64,000 nucleotides of DNA from Chrysemys picta bellii. Its lineage: Eukaryota > Chordata > Testudines > Emydidae. The notes under the pieces are model-generated. The model ran no database searches and was not told where the DNA came from. It saw nothing but the letters and a program-made list of their open reading frames with translations. The translations under genes were made by a program, and so were the position numbers. Position 1 is the first letter of the stretch. Each line of letters opens with the position of its first letter. The DNA lies in contig NC_088801.1 in the NCBI RefSeq assembly GCF_011386835.1, forward strand, positions 558,001 to 622,000. The letters run 5' to 3'. Positions 54,493 through 64,000 of the stretch are shown here, piece after piece.

Positions 54493-57360
54493 CTAGACCA
54501 TCCCAGATAGACATTTATCTAACCTACTCTTAAATATCTCCAGAGATGGAGATTCCACAACCTCCCTAGGCAATTTATTCCAGTGTTTAACCACCCTGAC
54601 AGTTAGGAACTTTTTCCTAATGTCCAAGCTAAACCTCCCTTGCTGCAGTTTAAGCCCATTGCTTCTTGTTCTATCCTTAGAGGCTAAGGTGAACAAGTTT
54701 TCTCCCTCCTCCTTATGACACCCTTTTAGATACCTGAAAACTGCTATCATGTTCCCTCTCAGTCTTCTCTTTTCCAAATTAAACAAACCCAATTCTTTCA
54801 GCCTTCCTTCATAGGTCATGTTCTCAAGACCTTTATCATTCTCGTTCCTCTTCTCTGGACCCTCTCCAATTCCTCCACATCTTTCTTGAAGTGCGGTGCC
54901 CAGAACTGGACACAATACTCCAGCTGAGGCCTAACCAGAGCAGAGTAGAGCGGAAGAATGACTTCTCGTGACTTGCTCACAACACACCTGTTAATACATC
55001 CCAGAATCATGTTTGCTTTTTTTGCAACAGCATCACACTGTTGACTGATATTTAGCTTGTGGTCCACTATAACCCCTAGATCCCTTTCTGCCGTACTCCT
55101 TCCTAGACAGTCTCTTCCCATTCTGTATGTGTGAAACTGATTGTTCTTTCCTAAGTGGAGCACTTTGCATTTGTCTTTGTTAAACTTCATCCTGTTTACC
55201 TCAGACCATTTCTCCAATTTGTCCAGATCATTTTGAATAATGACCCTGTCCTCCAAAGCAGTTGCAATCCCTCCCAGTTTGGTATCATCCGCAAACTTAA
55301 TAAGCGTACTTTCTATGCCAATATCTAAGTTGTTGATGAAGATATTGAACAGAGCCGGTCCCAAAACAGACCCCTGCGGAACCCCATTTGTTATGCCTTT
55401 CCAGCAGGATTGGGAACCATTAATAACTACTCTGAGTACGGTTATCCAGCCAGTTATGCACCCACCTTATAGTAGCCCCATCTAAATTGTATTTGCCTAG
55501 TTTATCGATAAGAATATCATGCAAGACCATATCAAATGCCTTACTAAAGTCTAGGTATACCACATCCATCGCTTCTCCCTTATCCACAAGACTCGTTATT
55601 CTATCAAAGAAAGCTATCAGATTGGTTTGTTTTGACAGGTTTTGTTCTTTACAAATCCATAATGGCTATTCCCTATCACCTTACCACCTTCCAAGTGTTT
55701 GCAGATGATTTCCTTAATTACTCGCTCCATTATCTTCCCTGGCACAGACGTTAAACTAACTGGTCTGTAGTTTCCTGGGTTGTTTTTATTTCCCTTTTTA
55801 TAGATGGGCACTATATTTGCCCTTTTCCAGTCTTCTGGAATCTCTCCCGTCTCCCATGATTTTCCAAAGATAATAGCTAGAGGCTCAGATACCTCCTCTA
55901 TTAGCTCCTTGAGTATTCTGGGATGCATTTCATCAGGCCCTGGTGACTTGCAGGCATCTAACTTTTCTAAGTGATTTTTTAACTTGTTCTTTTTTTATTT
56001 TATCTGCTAAACCTACCCCCTTCCCATTAGCATTCACTATGTTAGGCATTCCTTCAGTTAGGCATTCCCTCATTTTCGGTGAGGACCGAAACAAAGAAGT
56101 CATTAAGCATCTCTGCCATTTCCAAGTTTCCTGTTACTGTTTCTCCCTCTTCAATGAGCAGTGGGCCTACCCTGTCTTTGGTCTTCCTCTTGCTTCTAAT
56201 GTATTGATAAAAAGTCTTCTTGTTTCCCTTTATTCCTGTAGCTAGTTTGAGCTCATTTTGTGCCTTTGCCTTTCTAATCTTGCCCCTGCATTCCTGTGTT
56301 GTTTGCCTATATTCATCCTTTGTAATCTGTCCTAGTTTCCATTTTTTATATGACTCCTTTTTATGTTTTAGATCGTGCAAGATCTCGTGGTTAAGCAAAG
56401 CTGGTCTTTTGCCACATTTTCTAAATTTTCTACCCAGCGGAATAGCCAGGAGTGCCGCCAGATTCTCTGCCGCCCTAGGCGGCGGAAGGTCCCACCCCAA
56501 AATGCCGCTGCGGTCGCCGCCCCCCAAATTGTAGCTCCCTAGGCGACCACCTAGGTCACCTAATGGGTTGCACCGGCCCTGGGAATAGCTTGCTTTTGGG
56601 CCCTTAATAGTGTCCCTTTGAAAAACTGCCAACTCTCCTCAGTTGTTTTCCCCTCAGTCTTGATTCCCATGGGACCTTACCTATCAGCTCTCTGAGCTTA
56701 CCAAAATCCGCCTTCCTGAAATCCATTGTCTCTATTTTGCTGTTCTCCCTTCTACCCTTCCTTAGAATTGCAAACTCTATGATTTCATGATCACTTTCAC
56801 CCAGGCTGCCTTCTACTTTCAAATTCTCAACGAGTTCCTCCCTATTTGTTAAAATCAAGTCTAGAACAGCTTCCCCCCTAGTAGCTTTTTCAACCTTCTG
56901 AAATAAAAAGTTGTCTGCAATGCAGTCCAAGAATTTGTTGGATAGTCTGTGCCCCGCTTTGTTATTTTCCCAACATATATCCGGATAGTTGAAGTCCCCC
57001 ATCACCACCAAATCTTGGGCTTTGGATGATTTTGTTAGTTGTTTAAAAAAAAGCCTCATCCACCTCTTCCACCTGGTTAGGTGGCCTGTAGTAGACTCCT
57101 AGCATGACATCTCCCTTGTTTTTTACCCCTTTTAGCCTAACCCAGAGACTCTCAACACTTCCGTCTCCTATGTCCATCTCTACCTCAGTCCAAGTGTGTA
57201 CATTTTTAATATATAAGGCAACACCTCCTCCCTTTTTCCCCTGTCTATCCTTCCTGAGCAAGCTGTACCCATCCACACCAACATTCCAATCATGTGTATT
57301 ATTATCCCACCAAGTTTCAGTGATGCCAACAAGGTCATAGTTGTATTTATTTATTAGCAT
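54493..57360 (-). pseudogene. CR1 copy B ORF2 (endonuclease-RT), broken
   Basis: Endonuclease is at 57360-56604 ([27 protein letters not shown]), then the MITE, then the RT start at 56446-56054. RT motifs follow at 55928-55617 and 55364-54816 ([11 protein letters not shown]), with the C-terminal part at 54915-54493. Frame changes near 57050, 56046, 55640, 55430 and 54850 separate the pieces. Confidence 0.85.
56447..56581. mobile_element. hAT MITE in CR1 copy B (135 bp)
   Basis: Same length, same ends (caggagtgccg...caccggccctg), same 8-bp duplication ggaatagc (56439-56446 and 56582-56589) and same position in ORF2 as the MITE at 11072-11206. Confidence 0.9.
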
Positions 57361-57514
57361 CTAAGATACTGATTTGATCTTGCCTCCCAGTTTTGCCCTG
57401 ACCCTCCTTTTTTTCTGCCATTATAGCCCACGCTCCCTCCTATTTCCGACCCATCTCCCAGGTCTCCATGTTCCCCACTTACCTGTGGGCTTTGCTCACC
57501 TGTCCCCATCGAAC

Positions 57515-58474
57515 CTAGTTTAAAGCCCTCCTCACTAGGTTAGCCAGTCTGTGTCCAAATAGGGTCTTTCCCCTCCTTGAAAGGTGAACGCCATCTCTGC
57601 CTAGCAGTCCTTCCTCGAATAGCATCCCGTGGTCTAGGAAGCCAAAGCCCTCCTGGCGACACCATCTTCGCAGCCAGGCATTCACCTCCATTATGCATCT
57701 GTCTCTGCCCGGGCCCCTAGCTTTGACAGGAAGAATTGAAGAGAATACCACCTGCGCTCCAAACTCCTTCACCCGTACTCCCAGAGCCCTGTAGTCACTC
57801 TTGATCCGCTCAGTGTCACACCGCGCAGTATCATTTGTGCCCACATGGATGAGTAGCATGGGGTAGTAGTCAGAGGGCTGGATAATCCTCGACAATGCCT
57901 CCGTAACGTCTCGGATATGGGCTCCCGGCAGGCAGCATACCTCCCAAGATGAAATGTCAGGGCGACAGATGGGTGCCTCCGTCCCCCTCAGCAGAGAGTC
58001 TCCGACCACCACTACCCTACCTTTCCTATTCGCAGTGGTGGCAGCAGACCTCCCAGCCTTAGGGGTACGAGGCTTCTCCTCCTTTACTGTAGGGGGTGAT
58101 TCCTTCTCTCCTGTATCAAGAAGAGCATAACGGTTACCTATTACCACGGCAGGAGGGTTCGGAGCAAGGGTGGAGCACTGCCTGCTGCCAGAAGTAACCA
58201 GCTTCCAGTGTCCACCCTGAGCCATCTCCTCCTCCACCAGTGGTGTGTCAGCAGTCCTGTGTACTGGGACAGCTACCTCAGCTGTCTCCACATGGACACT
58301 GTCGAGGAATTGCTCGTGGATTCGGATGCTCCTCAACCTAGCCACCTCCTCCTGTAGCTCTCCCACCTGCTGCCTGAGAGATTCCACCAGCAGGCACCTC
58401 TCACATTGGATGGTCCCTGCAGCCTGGATATCAGTAAGTGGAAATTGCAAGTTACAGTCCCTGCAAAACCACAC
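57515..58474 (-). CDS. CR1 ORF1 protein, intact, GDSL-esterase type
   Basis: The 319-codon frame is undisturbed. It has an N-terminal paired CxxC zinc module (C4, C7, C24, C27), a short leucine-rich coiled coil (about 28-50), a low-complexity linker, and an SGNH/GDSL hydrolase domain (about 152-319). The hydrolase has GDSLL (Ser160), HVGTND (210-215) and DGVHL (Asp294, His297), the expected catalytic set. ORF1 proteins of this CR1 type bind RNA and may act on lipids or membranes; the exact role is not settled. Its partner ORF2 downstream on the same strand is broken. An open ORF1 suggests recent activity of the family or chance survival. Confidence 0.88.
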   Translation of the reverse strand: MWFCRDCNLQFPLTDIQAAGTIQCERCLLVESLRQQVGELQEEVARLRSIRIHEQFLDSVHVETAEVAVPVHRTADTPLVEEEMAQGGHWKLVTSGSRQCSTLAPNPPAVVIGNRYALLDTGEKESPPTVKEEKPRTPKAGRSAATTANRKGRVVVVGDSLLRGTEAPICRPDISSWEVCCLPGAHIRDVTEALSRIIQPSDYYPMLLIHVGTNDTARCDTERIKSDYRALGVRVKEFGAQVVFSSILPVKARGPGRDRCIMEVNAWLRRWCRQEGFGFLDHGMLFEEGLLGRDGVHLSRRGKTLFGHRLANLVRRALN

Positions 58475-58504
58475 CAGGATCTGGGTAGATCCTGTTGGTT
58501 GATG

Positions 58505-58815
58505 TCAACCTGCCTTTGGAGTGTAGACCAGGCCTCAGTTCAGTTCTGTCCCCAGTTTTGTTCACCAAGGATAGAGCAGAGATAAAGGAGGTTAAGATGA
58601 GTAACAAAATCACTTGGGTCTGGAAAACCCACTGTGTGACGAGAGATTAACAAGAGGGGGCTGTTTAGTTTAGAGAGACAATGATAAATGTACAAACTAA
58701 CGAATGGCAGAGAGTAGGTCGGTCAGGGCTTCTCTTTACCCCCTCTCATAATGCAAGAACAATGGGACACGCGATGAAGTGGAGGGAAGAAAAGGTAAAA
58801 CTGACACACGGACAC
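58505..58815. other. Intergenic, possible LINE tail
   Basis: Sequence near 58640-58800 (ctgtttagtttagagagaca) looks like a diverged LINE 3' region on the + strand. No gene. Confidence 0.4.
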
Positions 58816-58831
58816 CCATGTACATAACATG

Positions 58832-58960
58832 TTTCAGAGTAGCAGCCGTGTTAGTCTGTATCCGCAAAAAGAAGAACAGGAGGACTTGTGGCACCTTAGA
58901 GACTAACAAATTTATTAGAGCATAAGCTTTCGTGGACTACAGCCCACTTCTTCGGATGCA
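58832..58960 (-). mobile_element. Palindromic-family short retroposon with 15-bp TSD
   Basis: Reads tttcagagtagcagccgtgt to the ccacttcttcggatgca end, and is flanked by exact copies of catgtacataacatg (58817-58831 and 58961-58975). A 15-bp duplication means target-primed reverse transcription and not DNA transposition. Confidence 0.92.
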
Positions 58961-59408
58961 CATGTACATAACATGTAACTCCGCTGTAGAACTCATGGCC
59001 ACAGGTTGTCATGTGCGGGATTCAGAGGAGAATTGGAGACTCAGACAGGCAGCACCTCCACGGTTACACGAGAGAGAATGAAAACACAAAACCAAGTCTC
59101 CAATGTTTGGAAGGGATCTAAACTCTCCCCCTCAGGGCACAAGCCTCCCAGACACTAACTATCTGGAGTTAGGAAGAAAGTCTCTCTAAGGGTGAATTAT
59201 TCTGCACTTGTCCATTGGGGGCGTATCTTGCCCCTTCCCCTGAACCAGCTGGTACCAGCCAGTTTCAGAGAGAGAAGAGGGGGCTAGATGGACGCCTGGT
59301 CTGATCTGGTCGGGTGTTTCCTGTGTTCCCATTAGAGTGAATCGAAATGTGTCAGACACTTCACCTCGAAAGGCAACGTAATCAAAGCCAAATCTTGTGT
59401 TTTAACAG

Positions 59409-59467
59409 AGAGAGCTCACCTGGAGAATTACTCTTGGCTGAAGTGAACGTGCAACGTAGGTGCAAAG
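59409..59467 (+). other. Likely 5' untranslated part of the peptidase exon
   Basis: An acceptor-like ttgtgttttaacag ends at 59408, suggesting an upstream non-coding exon. An in-frame TGA at 59444-59446 precludes coding continuation from upstream, so translation most likely begins at 59468. Confidence 0.5.
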
Positions 59468-60225
59468 ATGAGTTGCCAGGAAATAATCACTAGCAGCATG
59501 ACATCACATGGAAGAATGTGCTCTACTTCTAAAGCAAGTTACTCTTCCAGTAACTACACATCCCTACCTGAAGAAAGGAGACAAATTGCAGAAGCAGCAA
59601 AGCGGAGAGCAATTGAGATTCTGAGAGATGCCCTGAAGAAGAAGGACCGAGTGCTGATGGAGAAACCCCAGGGTCTGTTTTTGGATGATAGTGGAGATCC
59701 CAAATCGTGGATGAAACGCCATGTGATACTGACAGAAGAGTTAGTTCGAGATCTCATCTCAGAGCTGGAAGCTGTGAAGTTTAAGGAGGATCTAACCAGG
59801 GAAAATAATGACGCATATATTTATTCGGAGTCTGGTGACAAAACAGTGTATTTGTGCCCACGGTTCTGGAAGGCTTCTACATATCTTGGAGAAGGGTCTC
59901 AGCCAGGGACTCTTATCCATGAAGCGTCTCACTTCCTGGGGATACGAGATATCAACCATTCCAAGGAGAGTATCCATGTTGCCTTTGCCTGGAGAGGGAA
60001 GTTGGCAAAGTTGAAAGTTGGTTCAGAACCCAGTGTCCCAGATCTGAATTCCCTTGCGAAAGCACTATTAAATGCCAACAACATTGAGCGTGAATTTGAA
60101 ATTACCCTAAATCACAAAGGAAAATACAAGAATGGAAAATACACCTGCTGTGGGGAAAAAGCCGTGAACTCAGTTTGTGAGAGAGCTGTGCCTGATGAGT
60201 TTCTTACCTGCAATTTCCAGGGAAG
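59468..60225 (+). CDS. Aspzincin (M35)-like zinc metallopeptidase exon
   Basis: The ATG at 59468 is the first Met after an in-frame stop and opens 253 codons to a TAA at 60227-60229. That TAA overlaps a strong splice donor (AAG/GTAAGC at 60225/60226), so coding probably continues by splicing. Residues 33-110 are helical and charged. The peptidase core (about 115-175) has AYIYSESGDKTVYLCPRFW, then TLIHEASHFLG with zinc ligands His151 and His155 and catalytic Glu152. Asp161 is the likely third ligand. A Cys-rich tail follows (C227, C228, C237, C248). M35 enzymes are small zinc endopeptidases best known from fungi and bacteria. The HExxH-to-Asp spacing is shorter than in deuterolysin-type enzymes, so activity is uncertain. 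No signal peptide is visible. Confidence 0.75.
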
Positions 60226-61779
60226 GTAAGCAACTCTCCTTTCCCCTGGGCAGTGCATGTTGTGTGTGGTTCCCTCACTATTCACTGTATGGCAGTAGTG
60301 CCTAGGGACCCCACACAGGGATTGTGTCCCCATGGTGCTAGGGGCTGTACTCATGGTGGAGAGACAGCCCTTGCCCCAGGGCGCTCGCAATCCAGGATTA
60401 TCATAAGGTGCAAGTGGGTGGAAGAAAGACAACCAGGGCAAGGGGTGAGACGGTGACAGTAAAACGAACACCATGTGCCAGCCCCTGAGCTGGTGCAGAC
60501 CAGGGTGGCATAGCTCCATTTACTGCAATGGAACCAATTGCACTAGCTGAGACCTGCTCACACCTCTACGTAACAGCTCACACATCTCAGCCATTGTCAT
60601 ACAGCCATTGTTTCACTGGGCACCAGGGCAGGGGTAAAGCTGAAGGAGAATTGCAGAGGACGAGGTGGGAGTTTAGGAGATGGTATGAAGGTGCTGGTGG
60701 ATGAAAGACCAGCCGGCAGTAAGGGATGAAGTAACGGGTAGAGGGAAGGCCGAGGTCAGCGCTGTGGTACTGTAACTCAGGGGTTCTCAACCTTTTTCTT
60801 TCTGAGCCCCCCCCCCCACACACACACATGCTATAAAAACTCCACGGCCCCCCTGTGCCACAACAACGGTTTTCCTGCATATAAAAGCCAGGGCCGGCCT
60901 TAGGGGCACCAAGCAGGACAAGTGCCCAGGGTCTCACATCACAGGGGGCCCAGCAAAGCTACATTGCTCCGGCTTCAACTTCAGCCCCGGGGTTCAGCCC
61001 CGTGCAGTCGGGCTTTGGCTTTCTGCCCTGGGCCCCAGCAAATCTCATGCTGGCCCTGCTTGGCGGATCCCCTGGTTGAGAATCACTGCTATAACTGACT
61101 GGGGGGGCGGGGACTGAACAGGGAAGGGCCCAACCAGCGAAGGCCAGGAGCTGGGGTTTGACATGGGGGAGGAGAGAGAACCAGGGGAGTGACACAACAG
61201 GGTGATGTGGTTGGAGCAGAGAGCCGGGAAGCTCATCCCAGGAGGAGGGTTTGAACGAGCCTGAGGGGGAGATGATCAGGCCTGGGCCCCACAAATCAGA
61301 ACGTCTGGTTTCTTTTTTAAGTTAATTTTTAAAGCGGTGTGTGTGTGTGTGTGGGGGGGGGGGGTTGTTTGTGTTCCCCTACCTGGGTGTGTGTTGGAGT
61401 CGAACCCTCTCCGTGGAATCGACTCTTAAGTTAACCTTTGGGCAGTTTATTCCACAATTTTCCCTTAAGGGTGTTTTCACATTCCTGTAAATCACCGGCT
61501 ACTGGTCCCTCTTGGAGACACACCACAAGTCTTCTGCAGCTGTGCCGTTGATCTGATCCAGTGTGGCAATTCCAACGGTCCTAAGTTAAATTCTGGGTCT
61601 TTATCCAAATGAAACCTACTGAGGTTCACCCGTCACCAAGGCCCAAACTCAGCCCTGGTCTAAGTGGACGCAGCTCCCATGGAAGTCAATGGGAGCAAGT
61701 CCAGACTGCACAAGAAGGTGCAAGAGCAGGGATCTTAGACCTGGAGACTAATTTTTCCTTTTTCCCTCATTTCTGTCAG
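60226..61779 (+). other. Predicted intron between peptidase and APOL exons
   Basis: The donor GTAAGC at 60226 and the acceptor tttccctcatttctgtcag ending at 61779 are both strong. The donor exon leaves two bases of a codon and the acceptor exon supplies one, so the frame is kept into the APOL-like sequence. The intron holds MITEs (60778-61087) and a (gt)n/(g)n tract at about 61337-61366, and no other gene. Confidence 0.6.
60778..61087. mobile_element. Nested hAT-type MITEs in the intron
   Basis: Outer element: tcaggggttctcaacctttt at the left, ccctggttgagaatcactgc at the right, an inverted pair. A second sequence starting cagggccggccttaggggca at about 60891 is inserted or fused inside. Confidence 0.65.
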
Positions 61780-62503
61780 TTTGTCAATAATGAAGGACAT
61801 TGATGAAATACTGACGGAGTCGTTATTGCCAGCAAGAGACAGAGTGAAGAGACACATAGATGAGCTTCGGGAAATTGCAGATGATATTGACAAGATCCAC
61901 AAAGGAGCGACAATAGCAAACATTGCTGGAGGGACAGTGGGAATTGCCGGGGGGATAACAACCATCGTAGGCCTCTGTCTCATTCCTGTTACATTTGGAG
62001 CATCCCTGATAGTCTCTCTTACAGGGCTTGCTGTTTCTACCGCAGGGGGACTGACCAGTGCAGCCGCAACCACCACAGATATAGTGACAAGTACAGTCAA
62101 GAGGGAGACAGTAGAGAAGCTCCTTCAGGAGTGTCAGGCTGACGTGGAACATATCCAAGACTATGCAGAAAGAATAGCTGAAAAAATCGAAAACTTGAAA
62201 GATAATGAAAAGAAAGGTTTTGTGTTTGCAATCCCACAGATAGGTTCAGGGGCAGGACGAGCTGTTCTTAACACCATGAAAATGGTCAAAGCTGGTCAGC
62301 TCCTGGCTAATGTTGGTAGAATTGCAAGATTTGCAGGAGCTGCGACCCATGTTCTAACAGCTCTCACCCTGGGGTTAGATATTTTCTTTGTAGCAAAAGA
62401 TTCTATGGATCTCCACAAAGGTGCAAAAACGGAGCTGGCAGCTGAAATCCGAGAAATAGCCAATAAAATGGAGCAAATAATTGACCAATTAAACGAAATG
62501 TGA
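61780..62503 (+). CDS. Apolipoprotein L-like exon, copy B
   Basis: About 240 codons run from the acceptor to TGA at 62501-62503. There is no ATG at the exon edge; the first internal Met is at 61790, so the exon is best read as a continuation of an upstream exon. Content matches copy A: amphipathic start (DEILTESLLPARDRVKRH), Gly/Ala/Thr-rich apolar hairpin (GGTVGIAGGITTIVGLCLIP onward), a charged helix with three residues more than copy A, and the second apolar stretch (GAATHVLTALTLGLDIFFVA). APOL proteins act on intracellular membranes. The preceding exon codes for an M35-like peptidase in the matching phase. Translation from the internal Met as a stand-alone APOL is the alternative. Confidence 0.8.
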
Positions 62504-62545
62504 ACAGCCCTAACTGCAGATAAACAAGAGTGAATTTGGGGCAAA

Positions 62546-62551
62546 AATAAA
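62546..62551 (+). terminator. Polyadenylation signal of APOL copy B
   Basis: AATAAA in the same aligned position as at 15560. The sequence after the stop still aligns to the longer C terminus of copy A (ctaactgcagataaacaaga), so the early TGA in copy B is a derived change or copy A gained codons. Confidence 0.5.
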
Positions 62552-64000
62552 TGGCTCAGTTCTGTAAGATGCTGAATGTCCATCCCCACGGCCTTCCCCA
62601 GGGACTGGAGGGATTCAGCACCCCACGTCATCCTGCTCTTACACCTAGCGAGAGTGATGTTCCTATAGAACACACCCACCCCCAGTCCCCACACGCTTTT
62701 TATCTATTCACATGCAGAATTATTACATTTTATGTAGATTATTAAAACAAATTCAAATTACTCCTTGAATTTCTTAGTAGCAGCAGTGGCTAAAGAAGTT
62801 TTCCACAATTAGAATTGTAACAGGTGTGCACAGTGCATGTGATAGTTAATTTCCAACTTCCTTTTTAACCCCATTCTCTCCCCAGAACAGGTTTGTTTGT
62901 TTACAGCAAATTCTGTATGTTTCCTTTTTTTTTTTTTTTTTTGGTTCAAATTTGGCTTGCTTTATAGATCTCATTGAGATTTAACAGCCAGGTTTGAAGA
63001 AAGTAAGTTACAGTCTTAATGTTATGACCATTTACCATTGCTCATAATACCCAATAAGATGTTTTATTCCCTCAAAGGAATTACCATGCAGTCAACTCAC
63101 TGAGTGGATTTTTCAGACAAGAGCTTAAGCTGAAGTCTTGCCTGCTCTGCCTGACTGTTAAAGAGAGCAGATGATGCCTCTCATACGCAGCTGTTTGCCC
63201 AATGCCATTGTACAACGTTTCCTTTGCTATTGTGCAGCGTCCTGAGGGCCAGTTGACTGCTGCCCTCGGACCAGAGGCCACTGCAGTTCAGTGGTTCTGC
63301 ATTTAAACAATGTCAACTGCTTCAGGACGAAACATCACATGAACATCAATATCACTGTAACTCCACTCAGTGAGGAACTGTTGACCCTGGATGGCTGCTT
63401 TAGGGCTTGATCCAGCGCCGAGCACTCTGGGCCAGGGAGGGCAGTGGGACCACATGGATGCTGGAAATTAAACACACACTTGAATGCTTTGTTGGATCAG
63501 GATCAGAGCGCTCTGGACTGAGCCCTTACTGAGAAGCCCATAGAGGAAATTGTTTTATCCTGATACTAGCACAACTTCCAACCACAGGGAATTAATTTAC
63601 CTCATTGCCGAGTAGTTCAATGGAGTTCAAAAAGGAATTTAATAGTGTGAAATTCTATGATCTGGTCTTTTAATACACCTATTGCCAAATAAAGATGAAG
63701 GACCTGATCTGAAGCACGTGGCTTGGTTTTTAAGCCTTAGAGAGCTTTATAAATGAGTCAGATACATAGTGTCTTGGAGGTCTCCCCGGCTTTCTTTCTC
63801 CAGTTGTACCTTGCTCACGAGGTGCAATGAGGCACGATGCTACTGGAGGCACTGTCGCTGTCTGTCAGGAGAGGTAAAACCATTCTGTCTCCAGGTGGCT
63901 AAGAGACTGTTCCAGCCTGGTGGATGATGACCTGGCCTTAGTAATACAGGACTGTGTCAGCTCTCGGATGGATACAGCAATGCAACATCCCTGGGCATGA
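62552..64000. other. Duplicated 3' flank, then no recognisable gene
   Basis: To about 62850 this aligns with 15566-15850. A poly(T) run lies at 62926-62942. Beyond it I see only short frames and no repeat I can name. Confidence 0.45.

Larger units (their letters stand above)
54414..58474 (-). mobile_element. CR1 LINE copy B, near full length
   Basis: On the minus strand, ORF1 is at 58474-57515, a spacer follows, and ORF2 pieces run from 57360 to 54493. The 3' tail is at about 54414 (complement of cttccagcccttgaatctat). It is the most complete LINE here: both ORFs are represented, ORF1 is open, and ORF2 has a handful of lesions plus a MITE. Confidence 0.88.

Noticed and set aside
1..64000. 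CRISPR array, rRNA or bacterial mobile element
   Set aside because: The tandem repeats lack spacer structure, and all coding features are of vertebrate or eukaryotic transposon type.

Overview
This is a vertebrate nuclear window made mostly of transposable elements. It is most likely from a turtle. The clues are a tRNA-derived SINE with a CR1-like tail of the tortoise Pol III type (47952-48157), many CR1 LINE copies with GDSL-esterase ORF1 and FADD-type reverse transcriptase ORF2, Gypsy elements whose capsid resembles the SCAN domain, and numerous hAT MITEs. Species identity is an inference from repeat content. No bacterial-style operon, rRNA, tRNA gene or CRISPR was seen.

Host-like coding sequence is sparse. 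Two related apolipoprotein-L-like terminal exons lie on the + strand (14788-15547 and 61780-62503). Each follows a strong polypyrimidine/AG acceptor in the same phase and sits inside a longer duplicated block (about 14512-15850 and 61500-62850). Just upstream of the second is a + strand exon (ATG at 59468) encoding an aspzincin-like (M35) zinc metallopeptidase domain with HEASH. This exon ends in a good splice donor at 60225/60226 whose phase exactly matches the APOL acceptor at 61779/61780. The simplest reading is one gene coding for an M35-like peptidase fused to an APOL-like membrane domain. This is the most interesting candidate in the window, but it is a splice prediction, not an observed transcript.

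Layout: 1-4656 holds a rearranged pair of Gypsy (SCAN/Gmr1-like) elements in opposite orientations. 5087-11669 holds two CR1 LINEs on the minus strand, the first carrying a solo Gypsy LTR and the second a hAT MITE. 12-16.7 kb holds APOL copy A and LTR remnants. 16740-20204 is a well preserved non-autonomous Gypsy element with a 653-codon gag-protease frame and a 5-bp target duplication. 21-31 kb is a mixture of LINE fragments, LTRs, palindromic SINEs and MITEs. 31756-34931 holds three LTRs of a second Gypsy-like family, one nested inside another. 35.0-37.3 kb holds LINE and Gypsy pol fragments. 37.5-47.8 kb holds three copies of a dispersed segment; two of them form a large inverted repeat whose left arm is riddled with insertions. 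48.2-51.5 kb holds a minisatellite, a ZMYM-like hAT transposase relic and a 10-N gap. 54414-58474 is a near full-length CR1 with intact ORF1. 58.8-62.5 kb holds the peptidase/APOL locus.

Insertions can be dated relative to each other. Gypsy solo LTRs interrupt CR1 and an older dispersed repeat, hAT MITEs interrupt CR1, LTRs and Gypsy pol, and two CR1 copies share the same MITE at the same position. Boundaries marked by target-site duplications were read directly. Other repeat ends are approximate.
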